Source of the DNA: Clostridia bacterium
GTDB lineage: Bacteria > Bacillota > Clostridia > Christensenellales > Aristaeellaceae
Reading direction: 5' to 3'
NCBI GenBank assembly: GCA_017543905.1
Contig: JAFYFC010000023.1
Location: 124,001-188,000 of the forward strand
DNA: 64,000 nucleotides
Below, one piece after another: positions 23,696-32,018 of this stretch. How positions within the stretch are numbered: the stretch's first letter is position 1; each line of letters opens with the position of its first letter. The position numbers and the translations under genes were made by a program. The notes beneath the pieces are model-generated. The model ran no database searches, was not told where the DNA came from, and worked only from the letters and a program-made list of their open reading frames with translations.

Positions 23696-25972
23696 TTATA
23701 ATTGATTTCTCATAATCTTTCCGCTGATGGTCTTGGGCAGTTCGTCCCGGAATACCACTATGCGCGGATACTTGTACGGGGCGGTTTTGCGTTTTACGTA
23801 ATCCTGTATTTCTTTTTTGAGCTCCTCGCTGGGTACGGTGCCTTTGGTAAGCACTATGCTCGCCTTTACCACCTGTCCGCGTATCTCGTCCGGAGCTGCG
23901 GATACGCCGCATTCCAGCACATACGGAAGCTCCATTATTACGCTTTCTATCTCGAAAGGCCCTATGCGGTATCCGGAGGACTTTATCAGATCGTCCACGC
24001 GTCCCACGTACCAATAGTATCCGTCCTCGTCCTTCCACGCGGTATCGCCCGTATGGAACAGCCCGTCAGATACGTCAAGCTCCGGCACTCCGGTTTCGTT
24101 GTTGTAATACCCGAGCGTAAGCCCGCAGGGACGTCCCTTGTCCAAGCGGAGTACGATCTCCCCTGTTTCGCCGTCGCTTACGCTGTTGCCGTCACGGTCC
24201 ACTATGTCTACGTCGTAGCCCGGCACCGGTTTGCCCATAGAGCCTACCTTCGGGCGCATGCCCGCAAGGTTTCCTATGACCAGCGTGGTTTCGGTCTGTC
24301 CGAAGCCTTCCATAAGTGAGAGCCCGGTCGCCTTTCTGAACTGGTGGAACACCTCGGGGTTAAGTGCTTCGCCCGCGATCGTCGCGTGCTGTATAGAGCT
24401 CAGATCGTATTTGTACAGATCCTCCTTGATCATGAAGCGGTACATGGTGGGCGGCGCGCAGAACGTAGTTATGTTGTACTTTTTGAACATCGGCAGTATA
24501 TCCTGCGCGTTGAAGCGGTCAAAGTCGTACACGAACACGGGTGCCTCGTGCATCCACGGGCCGTAATACTTGCCCCACAGCGCTTTGCCCCAGCCGGTAT
24601 CGGAAATCGTGAAGTGCAGCCCGTCGGGGTCTGAGCAGTGCCAGTACTTGCCCGTGCAGAAATGGCCGAGCGGGTATTTGCACGAATGCGTGGCAATTTT
24701 GGGATAGCCCGTAGTGCCCGACGTAAACAGCATAAGCATGGGATCGTCGCCCTTTATGCTGTCTGCGCTGCGCTCGAATTTGCTCGAAAACATCGGATAT
24801 TCGCGGTCGAATTCCTTCCAGCCCTCACGCTGTCCGTCCACTATGAACTTGTGTCTGAGCGTGGGGCTGTCCTTCTGCGCAAGGTCGACCTGTCCGGCCA
24901 CACCTCCGATCGCGGTGCACACGATAGCGCTCACGCCCGCGGCGTTAAAGCGGTACGTAAGATCGTGCTCGACCAGCAGATTGGTCGCGGGTATCGGAAT
25001 GGCGCCGATTTTGTTCAGCGCGAGCATGCACAGCCAGAACTGGTAATGGCGTCTGAGTATAAGCATCACCCTGTCGCCTTTTTTGATGCCGGCGGCGCGG
25101 AAATAGTTGGCGACGCGGTTTGAGCCCTTGCTCATCTGCTTGAACGTAAAGCGCGTTTCCTTATGCTCGCGGTCGACATGCAGCATGGCAAGCTTGTCCG
25201 GTCTTTGCGCGGCGATCTCGTCCACTATGTCGAAGGCGAAATTGAATTCGTCGGCATTTTTGTATTTAATTGACGTCACCAGACCGTTCATGTCCTCGGT
25301 CGTTTCTATGAATCTGTCATAAATAAGGCTGTCTGTGCGCTTGGCGGCGACGATGGTTTCGGTTATTTCGCTTTCGACCGTTTCTTCGCCCGGCAGCACC
25401 ACCGCGCAGAACAGGCAGTCCTTCCCGTCCACCGCGATCATTCCGTGCGGGTTTGAGGAATCGTAATATATACTGTCGCCCTCGTGCAGCACCTCTGTGT
25501 GCTCACCGACCTGAACCTTCAGCAAACCCGAAAGTATCAGATCGAATTCCTGTCCGGAATGGCGCGTCAGGTGTATCGGGCGCAGCTGCTGCTCGGGGAC
25601 ATATTCGTATTTTACAAAATACGGCTCTGCGATTTTATTTTTGAACATAGGCGCAAGCGAGCGAATCTCAAGCCCCTGCTCGCGCGCCGTCACGCTGCCC
25701 TGCCCGCTGCGCGTCACGGTGTACCCGGTCAGATGAGCGCTTTTGCCCTCCATCAGATCGGTTATTTCGACGCCCAGCTCCAGCGCGCATTTATGAATAA
25801 AGGTAAACGGAAGGTCAGCCCTGCCCGATTCGTAAAGCTCGTACATCTCAGGCGTGACTTCGGTGCGGCGCGCCATATCCTCCGTCGAATAACCCGCGAT
25901 AAGACGTAATTCCCTGATACGCGCGCCGACTTCATATAGTTTGTCAGTCAACTGTGTTCCGCTGTATTGCAT
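23696..25972 (-). CDS. HTH-cupin-acyl-CoA synthetase fusion under an Ile T-box
   Basis: A 758-residue three-domain protein. Residues 12-75 are an XRE-type helix-turn-helix (IRELRLIAGYSTEDMARRTEV). Residues ~95-195 are a cupin with RHSGQEFDLILSG and GDSIYYDSSNPHGM. Residues ~230-758 are an AMP-forming synthetase with LFTSGTTGYPK, GFGQTET, YVGRVDDLIKSSGYRIGP and a C-terminal PKTISGKIMR bearing the adenylation lysine. HTH-cupin alone is a common small-molecule-responsive regulator; fusion to the ligase could let the protein sense its substrate or product. The Ile specifier upstream suggests activation of 2-methylbutyrate (inference). AAGGAG precedes ATG 25972. Confidence 0.9.
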   Translation of the reverse strand: MQYSGTQLTDKLYEVGARIRELRLIAGYSTEDMARRTEVTPEMYELYESGRADLPFTFIHKCALELGVEITDLMEGKSAHLTGYTVTRSGQGSVTAREQGLEIRSLAPMFKNKIAEPYFVKYEYVPEQQLRPIHLTRHSGQEFDLILSGLLKVQVGEHTEVLHEGDSIYYDSSNPHGMIAVDGKDCLFCAVVLPGEETVESEITETIVAAKRTDSLIYDRFIETTEDMNGLVTSIKYKNADEFNFAFDIVDEIAAQRPDKLAMLHVDREHKETRFTFKQMSKGSNRVANYFRAAGIKKGDRVMLILRRHYQFWLCMLALNKIGAIPIPATNLLVEHDLTYRFNAAGVSAIVCTAIGGVAGQVDLAQKDSPTLRHKFIVDGQREGWKEFDREYPMFSSKFERSADSIKGDDPMLMLFTSGTTGYPKIATHSCKYPLGHFCTGKYWHCSDPDGLHFTISDTGWGKALWGKYYGPWMHEAPVFVYDFDRFNAQDILPMFKKYNITTFCAPPTMYRFMIKEDLYKYDLSSIQHATIAGEALNPEVFHQFRKATGLSLMEGFGQTETTLVIGNLAGMRPKVGSMGKPVPGYDVDIVDRDGNSVSDGETGEIVLRLDKGRPCGLTLGYYNNETGVPELDVSDGLFHTGDTAWKDEDGYYWYVGRVDDLIKSSGYRIGPFEIESVIMELPYVLECGVSAAPDEIRGQVVKASIVLTKGTVPSEELKKEIQDYVKRKTAPYKYPRIVVFRDELPKTISGKIMRNQL

Positions 25973-25985
25973 ATGCCGCTCCTTA

Positions 25986-26208
25986 CAAAAAACGCCTCAG
26001 GTTTAAACCTGAGGCGGAATTAATCCGTTGTACCACTCATTTTAAGGCTCCGACAAGCCCTGCGCCGTTAACGCCGCGCACGCGGAAGGGGCTGAATGTC
26101 ACCTCTTCGGCTCGGAAGTGATAGGCTTATGATGCTCATCTGCGCCGGCTTTCACCTTACCCGGCTCTCTGTGGCAAACCTGCATCCGCCGTCTTCGTCT
26201 CAGCTTTG
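25986..26208 (-). promoter_or_regulatory. T-box leader, isoleucine (AUC) specifier
   Basis: A second tRNA-sensing leader. On the minus strand Stem I has AGAGAGCCGG and GGTGAAAGCCGG. The upper helix GGC/GCC is followed by U-AUC-ACUUCCGAGC, the same layout as the Leu leader and as characterised T-boxes, which places the specifier AUC (Ile) at 26120-26122. The T-box motif is a variant, TGAGTGGTACAACGG (26025-26039), whose UGGU still matches an ACCA acceptor end. The terminator at 25993-26016 ends in TTTTTT. Uncharged tRNA-Ile should allow expression of the downstream synthetase. Confidence 0.9.
25993..26016 (-). terminator. T-box terminator hairpin (Ile leader)
   Basis: Self-complementary 24-nt element with arms CGCCTCAGG / CCTGAGGCG around TTTAAA, followed on the minus strand by TTTTTT. 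Confidence 0.92.
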
Positions 26209-26214
26209 CTTGGC

Positions 26215-26243
26215 ATGATAGCACCTGCATCGGGGCTTGTCAA
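26215..26243 (-). promoter_or_regulatory. promoter of the Ile T-box gene
   Basis: TTGACA (26238-26243), 17-nt spacer and TATCAT (26215-26220), 27 nt past the stop of the upstream gene, so the synthetase is a separate transcription unit. Confidence 0.85.
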
Positions 26244-26270
26244 GCATTTTACGATTATTTATTATTTGGG

Positions 26271-27167
26271 TTATTCTTCCTCGGCCGGCAGCAGCTCGTC
26301 CTTGCGGGTCTCTATGCGCTGCGCGATGCCGTCCACCTGCTTCTGCAGCGCGTCCAGCAGCCTCCACGAATCCTCGACTGCCTTGCGGCGCGTTTCAGTA
26401 GCGTCCGCGCGCGCCTTTTTGCGCATCTCGGCTGTCTCGCGCTTGGCGACGTTCATTACCTCGGTCTCGCTTACAAGCTTTTTGGCGTGCATATGCGCCT
26501 TTGCGACTATCGCTTTCGCTTCCTCCTGCGCGCCGGCTTTGATCTTCTCCGCCTGAGACTGCGCGTCCTTCACGATGCTTTCCGCCTGCTTCTCGGCGTC
26601 TGAGCGTATTTTGCGCGCGCGGTTCACGGCAGCGTCGACTTTGTTGCCCGCGATTTTCTGGGCGTTTTCGAGTATGCGCTCCTTTTCGCGGGTAGTACGT
26701 GCGCAGTAAGCGATGCTGGCCGGTATGTTCTGACGGATATTGTCCACTATTTCGAGGCAACCCTCGACGTCCACCTTCGGTCTGGACATAAACGACGAGC
26801 CTCCGGTCGGCTTGGAAAGCGCTTCGGTAAGGTAGTCGAGCAAAGTCATGATATACTCGCTCTCGTCCGGCTCCTCGCCTTCCTCGCCCGCTTCGAACTG
26901 CTCTGGATCCGTGTCCTGACCGTAATCGGGCTCCTCTGTGTCATCGTCCTGCAGATATTCTTCCTCGTCCTGAGCGCCGTAATCGGAAGCTTCGGCGTCT
27001 CCCTCTTCGGGCAAATAACCGCCTTCGTCTTCTTCCGCCTCAAGCTGCTCTTTGGCAGCTTCTTCGGTTCCCTCTGCAGCCTCTGCGTCCTCCTCAGTCC
27101 ATTCCTCGTCTACGGCTTCGGTTTCGGTTTCGGGTGCTTCTTCGTATTCATTCAGCCAGTCGGTCAT
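26271..27167 (-). CDS. acidic coiled-coil protein (ATPase-B/DivIVA-like)
   Basis: A 298-residue protein of two contrasting halves. Residues ~1-105 are extremely Glu/Asp-rich and low in complexity. From ~165 to the end is a long Ala/Lys/Glu-rich coiled coil (SDAEKQAESIVKDAQSQ, EEAKAIVAKAHMHAKK) like that of ATP synthase b subunits and DivIVA-type proteins. No transmembrane segment is visible. Similar coiled-coil genes lie beside coaD in other Clostridia. A role in cell-pole or septum organisation is speculative. ATG 27167 was chosen because AGGAGTG lies upstream; it begins 3 nt after the coaD stop. Confidence 0.7.
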   Translation of the reverse strand: MTDWLNEYEEAPETETEAVDEEWTEEDAEAAEGTEEAAKEQLEAEEDEGGYLPEEGDAEASDYGAQDEEEYLQDDDTEEPDYGQDTDPEQFEAGEEGEEPDESEYIMTLLDYLTEALSKPTGGSSFMSRPKVDVEGCLEIVDNIRQNIPASIAYCARTTREKERILENAQKIAGNKVDAAVNRARKIRSDAEKQAESIVKDAQSQAEKIKAGAQEEAKAIVAKAHMHAKKLVSETEVMNVAKRETAEMRKKARADATETRRKAVEDSWRLLDALQKQVDGIAQRIETRKDELLPAEEE

Positions 27168-27169
27168 GC

Positions 27170-27649
27170 CTAACACTCCTTTTTGATGGCAGTTAATATA
27201 TCCTGTAGAATCTCCGGCGGTACAAAGCCGCTTATGTCTCCCCCATGCTTTGCGATATCGGTTATAACGCTCGACGAAACGTATGTAAGGTGCGGCTTCG
27301 CGGGCAAAAACACCGTTTCGATACCTGTAAGCGCGCGGTTCATATCCGCCATTTTCTTTTCGTATTCAAAGTCTGCGCCGTCCCTTATTCCCCTTACGAG
27401 CACCTGTGCGCCCAGCTTTCGCGCAAGCTGCGCGGTAAGCCCGCTGCCTTGTACCACCTGTACGTTTTCGATATGCGCAGTGCAGCTTTCAAGCATCCTT
27501 ACGCGCTTCTCAGGCGGCAGCGCATAGCTTTTTTCCGGATTTGAAAGCACCGCCACATACAGCGTTTCGAACATCCGCGCTCCTGCCTTTATTACGTCAA
27601 GATGTCCGTTCGTGGGCGGGTTAAAGCTGCCCGGGAACATCGCCTTCAT
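27170..27649 (-). CDS. coaD: phosphopantetheine adenylyltransferase
   Basis: A 159-residue enzyme that transfers AMP from ATP to 4'-phosphopantetheine, the penultimate step of CoA synthesis. It contains the nucleotidyltransferase signature PGSFNPPTNGHLD at the N-terminus and LVRGIRDGADFEYE and SSSVITDIAKHGGDI later. The start at 27649 (MKAMFPGSF) matches the family length of ~160; a longer frame back to 27733 would overlap rsmD more deeply and add nonconserved residues. The overlap with rsmD is 29 nt. It follows rsmD as in many Bacillota. Confidence 0.96.
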   Translation of the reverse strand: MKAMFPGSFNPPTNGHLDVIKAGARMFETLYVAVLSNPEKSYALPPEKRVRMLESCTAHIENVQVVQGSGLTAQLARKLGAQVLVRGIRDGADFEYEKKMADMNRALTGIETVFLPAKPHLTYVSSSVITDIAKHGGDISGFVPPEILQDILTAIKKEC

Positions 27650-28202
27650 CCGAAGTCTCCAATCTGATAAAATCCAAGCACGTATCTCTGTAAGTGCGGC
27701 TGTCGTATATAACTGCGTATTCCGGCAGCTCAAGCACGCGGTCTTTAGCGCGTTCCGCTATTATTATCCCATCCTCAGAGAGCATGTTATGCCTCTGCAA
27801 AAATGACAGCGTATAAGCGTAGGCCTCGTTAAGCGCGTAAGGCGGGTCCAGAAATACGATATCGAAGCGTCTGCCTGCGAGCTGCGCGAGCGCTTTTTTA
27901 TAGTCTCCGTATATGAACTCCGCTCCCGTACGCCCTTTTAACACTGTTTCGGTATTGCGCAGGATCGCAGCTTTGGCCTTCGGCGAGAAATCGCACATTA
28001 CCGCGCTTTCCGCGCCGCGGCTCAGCGCCTCCAAGGCCAGCGCGCCCGTGCCCGCAAACAGGTCGAGCACGTGTGCGCCCGGGACCTCGCGCATCAGTAT
28101 GCTGAACAGCGCTTCGCGCGTTTTGTCCGCGGTGGGACGGGTATCGAAGCCGTCCGGCGCGATCAGGCGTCTTCCGCGCGCTTCACCGCCTATTATACGC
28201 AT
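27621..28202 (-). CDS. rsmD: 16S rRNA (guanine966-N2)-methyltransferase
   Basis: A 193-residue SAM-dependent methyltransferase. MRIIGGEARGRRL at the N-terminus is the RsmD hallmark. LDLFAGTGALALEALSRGA is the SAM-binding motif I and FLDPPY is the catalytic NPPY-like motif. It methylates G966 of 16S rRNA during 30S assembly. It overlaps coaD by 29 nt, a gene pair conserved across bacteria. Confidence 0.95.
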   Translation of the reverse strand: MRIIGGEARGRRLIAPDGFDTRPTADKTREALFSILMREVPGAHVLDLFAGTGALALEALSRGAESAVMCDFSPKAKAAILRNTETVLKGRTGAEFIYGDYKKALAQLAGRRFDIVFLDPPYALNEAYAYTLSFLQRHNMLSEDGIIIAERAKDRVLELPEYAVIYDSRTYRDTCLDFIRLETSDEGDVPGQL

Positions 28203-28251
28203 CGTGCATACACCTTTGCTTTATTATAGCACGGCTTTTGGCAAAAATCAA

Positions 28252-29016
28252 CTATATCTCCGGCTTAAGGCTGCGCGCCTGGCGGTTTTTGTTTTTCCGC
28301 ATGCGCCTAAGCTTCCTGCGGGAGCCCTTCATCATCTCGTCCACGGTCTTTTTTCTGAGCTTGGGCCCCATGAGGTAGCCTATGTACAGCGCCAGACCCG
28401 GCAGTATGCAGGAGGGTATATACAATATGCGCATAAGCATAAGCGGCTTAAGGCTTATAGGCGCAGCGAACGCAGCTCCCTGTCCGGGAAGCGTCAATGC
28501 CTGCGCGTCGACCTGACCGTAGGTTTTGAATGCGCCGAGCACGGATTTGACCGCCTGCATCGTGCCGCTTATGTCGTATTTTACGCTTTCAGAGCACCAG
28601 CGCGTGATGAACAGCTGCGGGAAAAACGCAAAGCGTGTGATAATTCCCAGCGTCGTTTCAGAGGATTTGGTGTTGTCGGCAAAAATGATGTTCAAGACCG
28701 CCAGCAGCAAAAACGGAAGCGTGCACGCGATAAACGCTCTGAGACCGTGCTTTCGGTCGTACGCGTTTTGCAGAAGCTCCGGAGGAACCTTTGCGTTTTC
28801 GCTGCGCAGCTTGGCTATCGTGTCGCTCACGCTGCACGCGTGCTCGCCCTCGGACGCGCCGTCTGAGTACATCAACAATACATATGCCACGTACAGCGCC
28901 GCTCCGATTATTATCCCGAACACCGCGCCGCCGCTGAGCACTGTAAGCGCGCACACCAGCGAAATCGCAAGATACAAAAGATAGCCTCTGCCTGTCAGCT
29001 TTAACGTCTGCTTCAT
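28252..29016 (-). CDS. uncharacterised membrane protein
   Basis: A 254-residue protein with about five hydrophobic segments (two near the N-terminus in YLLYLAISLVCALTVL and FGIIIGAALYVAYVL, then FIACTLPFLLLAVLNII and RILYIPSCILPGLALYIGYL). It ends in a strongly basic tail (KGSRRKLRRMRKNKNR) likely to face the cytoplasm. I do not recognise a family. ATG 29016 overlaps the alr stop as ATGA, with GGAAGGA upstream, so it is coupled to alr. Confidence 0.7.
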   Translation of the reverse strand: MKQTLKLTGRGYLLYLAISLVCALTVLSGGAVFGIIIGAALYVAYVLLMYSDGASEGEHACSVSDTIAKLRSENAKVPPELLQNAYDRKHGLRAFIACTLPFLLLAVLNIIFADNTKSSETTLGIITRFAFFPQLFITRWCSESVKYDISGTMQAVKSVLGAFKTYGQVDAQALTLPGQGAAFAAPISLKPLMLMRILYIPSCILPGLALYIGYLMGPKLRKKTVDEMMKGSRRKLRRMRKNKNRQARSLKPEI

Positions 29017-30131
29017 TTTAATCCCGAGTCCTTCCATATTCGTTCCACCCGGGTCGAGAACCCGAGCATTATTTCATACGGTATAGTCTGCGCTTTTTCA
29101 GCAAGCTCGTCCGGAGTTATCGTTTCCGGGCCGTCTGAACCCATAAGCGTGACCGTGCTGTGTCTGGTCACGGCGGGTATATCTGTTACGTCCGCCATCA
29201 GCATATCCATGCACACGCGCCCGATTATCGGGACGCGCTGCCCCGCGACTATTACGTCCGCTCTGCCGCCGAGTATGCGCGGGTAGCCGTCCCCGTAACC
29301 GCAGGGCACCGTCATAACGAGGGTTTCCCTTGCGGCTGTAAATGTCCTGCCGTAGCCGACTGTGTCGCCCGCCTGTATGCGCCTGAACGCGGCGGGCCGA
29401 GAGATCAGCCTCTGAGCCGCCTTAAGCTTTCCTGCAAGCTCGGGCACGCCCGTACCGTACAGAGCGATGCCGGCCCGCACCATATCGTACCCGTAGCCCG
29501 CCTTGAGCAGCGCGCTGGACGCAGCGGCGTGGCAGACCGGCGTAAAGCCGGCTTTAAAAACCGTTTCCCGCGCAGCGTCAAAGCGGCGCTTTTGCTCGCG
29601 TGTGAATTCAGGGTCGGTGTCAGCAGCGCAGAAATGCGTGAACATGCCGCGCATTTGCACCTCCGGCGCATTTTTAAATGCGTCGAGCACGGTATCCAGC
29701 TCGCTTCGTCCGAGCACGCCCGTGCGGGACATGCCCGTGTCTACCTTAAGCTGCGCGCTGGCGCTTTTGCCGCTGCGGCGCGCGGCGTTTTTAAGGAGCA
29801 GTACGTCCTCCGCGCTCGAAACCGCCTGCGACAGTCCGTATCGCAGCGCGCTGTCCGCGTCGGCAGGCTCGCAGATCGGCCCAAGTACGATTATTTCAGC
29901 GTCGCTTATTCCGCCTTCCCGCAAGGCGGCGCCTTCCGACGCAGTCGCCACTGCGAACGCGTCTGCAAGTCCTGAACGCAGAAGCGCTTCGGAGGTCTTG
30001 AGCGCGCCGTGTCCGTACGCGTCGGCTTTGACCACGCACAGCATTTTTACCGAAGGCGGCAGCAAAGTGCGAATACAGCGGGCATTATTCCGAATAATGC
30101 CCGTGTCGGTTTCAAGTACCAGTCTGCTCAC
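29013..30131 (-). CDS. alr: alanine racemase
   Basis: A 372-residue fold-type III PLP enzyme that makes D-alanine for peptidoglycan. The PLP lysine lies in CVVKADAYGHG near residue 35; VDTGMSRTG, PCGYGDGYPR and GRVCMDMLMADVT are conserved blocks, and the length is typical. It starts with GTG overlapping the ACT-gene stop by 4 nt and ends overlapping the next gene by 4 nt, so it sits in a tightly coupled operon. Confidence 0.95.
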   Translation of the reverse strand: MSRLVLETDTGIIRNNARCIRTLLPPSVKMLCVVKADAYGHGALKTSEALLRSGLADAFAVATASEGAALREGGISDAEIIVLGPICEPADADSALRYGLSQAVSSAEDVLLLKNAARRSGKSASAQLKVDTGMSRTGVLGRSELDTVLDAFKNAPEVQMRGMFTHFCAADTDPEFTREQKRRFDAARETVFKAGFTPVCHAAASSALLKAGYGYDMVRAGIALYGTGVPELAGKLKAAQRLISRPAAFRRIQAGDTVGYGRTFTAARETLVMTVPCGYGDGYPRILGGRADVIVAGQRVPIIGRVCMDMLMADVTDIPAVTRHSTVTLMGSDGPETITPDELAEKAQTIPYEIMLGFSTRVERIWKDSGLK

Positions 30132-30562
30132 ATTTCCTCTATCTGCTTCTGCCCTATGATCTTGATGCAGTTGCGCTTGAGCGCGAGCTCAGCCCGCTCC
30201 GAATCCGACAGGCGGAATATAAGCAGCGCGTCGAAGCCGGAATTGCGCACGAACGAATACAGGTATTCGACCGAAATGTCTTCCTTTTCGATGATCGCCA
30301 GCACGTCCGCAAGTCCGCTCGGCCTGTCCGGCACGCACACGACCAGCACTTCGGTCACGCGTACCGTATAGCCCTTGTCGCGCAGGAGCTTTACCGCCGC
30401 GTCCGTATCCGAGAGGATCACGCGGCAGATGCCGTAAGTGTCTATCTCGGCGATCGAGAGCGCGAGAATATTGAAGCCGCTCTCTCCGAGCAGGGCGCAG
30501 ACCGCCGCGAGGCTGCCCTTGCGGTTTTCGAGAAACACAGATACCTGCTTAACGCTTGTCAT
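30128..30562 (-). CDS. tandem ACT-domain protein linked to phenylacetate-CoA ligase
   Basis: A 144-residue protein made of two ACT domains: residues ~4-68 (VSVFLENRKGSLAAVCALL) and ~72-140 (VVCVPDRPSGLADVLAIIE). ACT pairs bind amino acids and regulate enzymes. This protein type is commonly encoded beside phenylacetate-CoA ligase and indolepyruvate ferredoxin oxidoreductase genes in anaerobes and archaea. It lies 12 nt after the ligase. It may sense phenylalanine or another amino acid (inference). There is no DNA-binding domain. Confidence 0.85.
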   Translation of the reverse strand: MTSVKQVSVFLENRKGSLAAVCALLGESGFNILALSIAEIDTYGICRVILSDTDAAVKLLRDKGYTVRVTEVLVVCVPDRPSGLADVLAIIEKEDISVEYLYSFVRNSGFDALLIFRLSDSERAELALKRNCIKIIGQKQIEEM

Positions 30563-30574
30563 ATGTGTACTCCT

Positions 30575-31879
30575 TTACAGCTTTCTTCTGTCGATTATAT
30601 GCTTCGCTTTGCCCTCGCTGCGCGGCATGGTGTGCGGCGCGACGAGGTTTACCGTCGCCTTTATTCCCACGACGGATTTTATCTGCTCGCCTATATAGCG
30701 CTTGGTCGCCTCGAGCCGTCCGAGAGAATCGGTGAATATCGCGTCGGTGACCTCCACCTGCACCTCGAGAGTATCCTGTGAGTTTACTCTGTCCACTATC
30801 AGCATGTAGTGAGGCATTACGTCCTGAGTGCCCGCGAGTATGCCCTCGATCTGGCTGGGGAATACGTTTACGCCTCTTATGATAAGCATATCGTCCGTAC
30901 GTCCCATCAGACGCTCCATGCGCACGAACGTGCGGCCGCAGTCGCATTTTTCGTCGTGCAGGCGGCAGATGTCGTGAGTGCGGTACCTGAGCATCGGCAT
31001 GCCGCGCTTGGTGATGGTGGTGAACACCAGCTCGCCCTTTTCGCCGTAGGGCAGCTGTTCTCCTGTAATTGGGTTTATGATCTCCGGAATCACATGATCC
31101 TCGTTTACGTGCATTCCGCGCTTGGCCTCGCACTCATACGATACGCCGGGTCCCGCGATCTCAGTAAGTCCGTAGATGTCGTAGGCGTTTATGCCCAGCA
31201 GCTCCTCTATGCGCACGCGCATTTCCTCGGTCCACGGTTCCGCGCCGAAGGAGCCGTTTTTGAGCTTCATTTCTTTGGGATCGATGCCCGCTTCGCGTAT
31301 GCTCTCACCCAGATACAGCGCGTAAGAAGGCGTGCAGCACAGATGCGTTACGCCAAGGTCGTGCATCATCATGATCTGTCTTTGCGTATTTCCTGACGAC
31401 ATCGGAATCGTCAGCGCTCCGAGCTTGGTCGCGCCCTGATGCGCTCCGAGCCCGCCGGTGAACAGTCCGTAGCCGTAGCATACCTGCACGACGCTGTTTT
31501 CGTCCACGCCTTCGGCAGTCATCGTGCGCGCCATCATTTCGGTCCAGATGTCGATATCGCCCGCCGTATAGCCGCTTACGATCGGCTTTCCGGTGGTTCC
31601 GGACGAGCCTTGTATGCGCACGATATCCTTTGTGGGCACAGCGAAAAGGCCGTATGGGAAGGTGTCTCTCAGATCGGTTTTTTCCATAAAAGGCAGATAC
31701 CTGAGATCGTCGAGACCGCGTATATCCTCCGGCTTTATGCCCTTCTCGTCCATGCGCTGTCTGTACAGCGCCACATTTTCGTACTCGTGTTTTACGGTGG
31801 AAACAAGTCTTTCTCCCTGAAGCTTTCTGAGCTCCTCTCTGTCCATACACTCAAATCTGGGATCACGAATTTTTGCCAT
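30575..31879 (-). CDS. paaK: phenylacetate-CoA ligase
   Basis: A 434-residue AMP-forming ligase that converts an aryl acetate plus CoA and ATP to aryl-acetyl-CoA. It shows the P-loop-like QGSSGTTGKPI, CYGYGLFTGGLG, DIYGLTEIAGPG and the C-terminal ligase lid of the PaaK family, at the family's usual length. ATG 31879 (MAKIRDPRF) has AGGAG nine bases upstream. With the ACT gene it could activate phenylacetate or indoleacetate for reductive carboxylation, or work in the degradative direction. No indolepyruvate oxidoreductase genes lie in the window. No T-box is visible before it. Confidence 0.92.
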   Translation of the reverse strand: MAKIRDPRFECMDREELRKLQGERLVSTVKHEYENVALYRQRMDEKGIKPEDIRGLDDLRYLPFMEKTDLRDTFPYGLFAVPTKDIVRIQGSSGTTGKPIVSGYTAGDIDIWTEMMARTMTAEGVDENSVVQVCYGYGLFTGGLGAHQGATKLGALTIPMSSGNTQRQIMMMHDLGVTHLCCTPSYALYLGESIREAGIDPKEMKLKNGSFGAEPWTEEMRVRIEELLGINAYDIYGLTEIAGPGVSYECEAKRGMHVNEDHVIPEIINPITGEQLPYGEKGELVFTTITKRGMPMLRYRTHDICRLHDEKCDCGRTFVRMERLMGRTDDMLIIRGVNVFPSQIEGILAGTQDVMPHYMLIVDRVNSQDTLEVQVEVTDAIFTDSLGRLEATKRYIGEQIKSVVGIKATVNLVAPHTMPRSEGKAKHIIDRRKL

Positions 31880-31920
31880 TGCCTTTTTCTCCTGCAAATA
31901 AAAAATAAGCACCCATATTT

Positions 31921-31950
31921 ATTATAGCAGGGTGCATATGTGTTATGCAA
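31921..31950 (-). promoter_or_regulatory. promoter of the paaK-alr-coaD operon
   Basis: TTGCAT (31945-31950), 18-nt spacer and TATAAT (31921-31926) on the minus strand, 41 nt before ATG 31879. Confidence 0.7.
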
Positions 31951-32018
31951 GAGCAAACACGGTTATTTTTCAGAAATATAGCGGTCTTATCGGCTGTATA
32001 ATAACGCCTTCTCGATGC

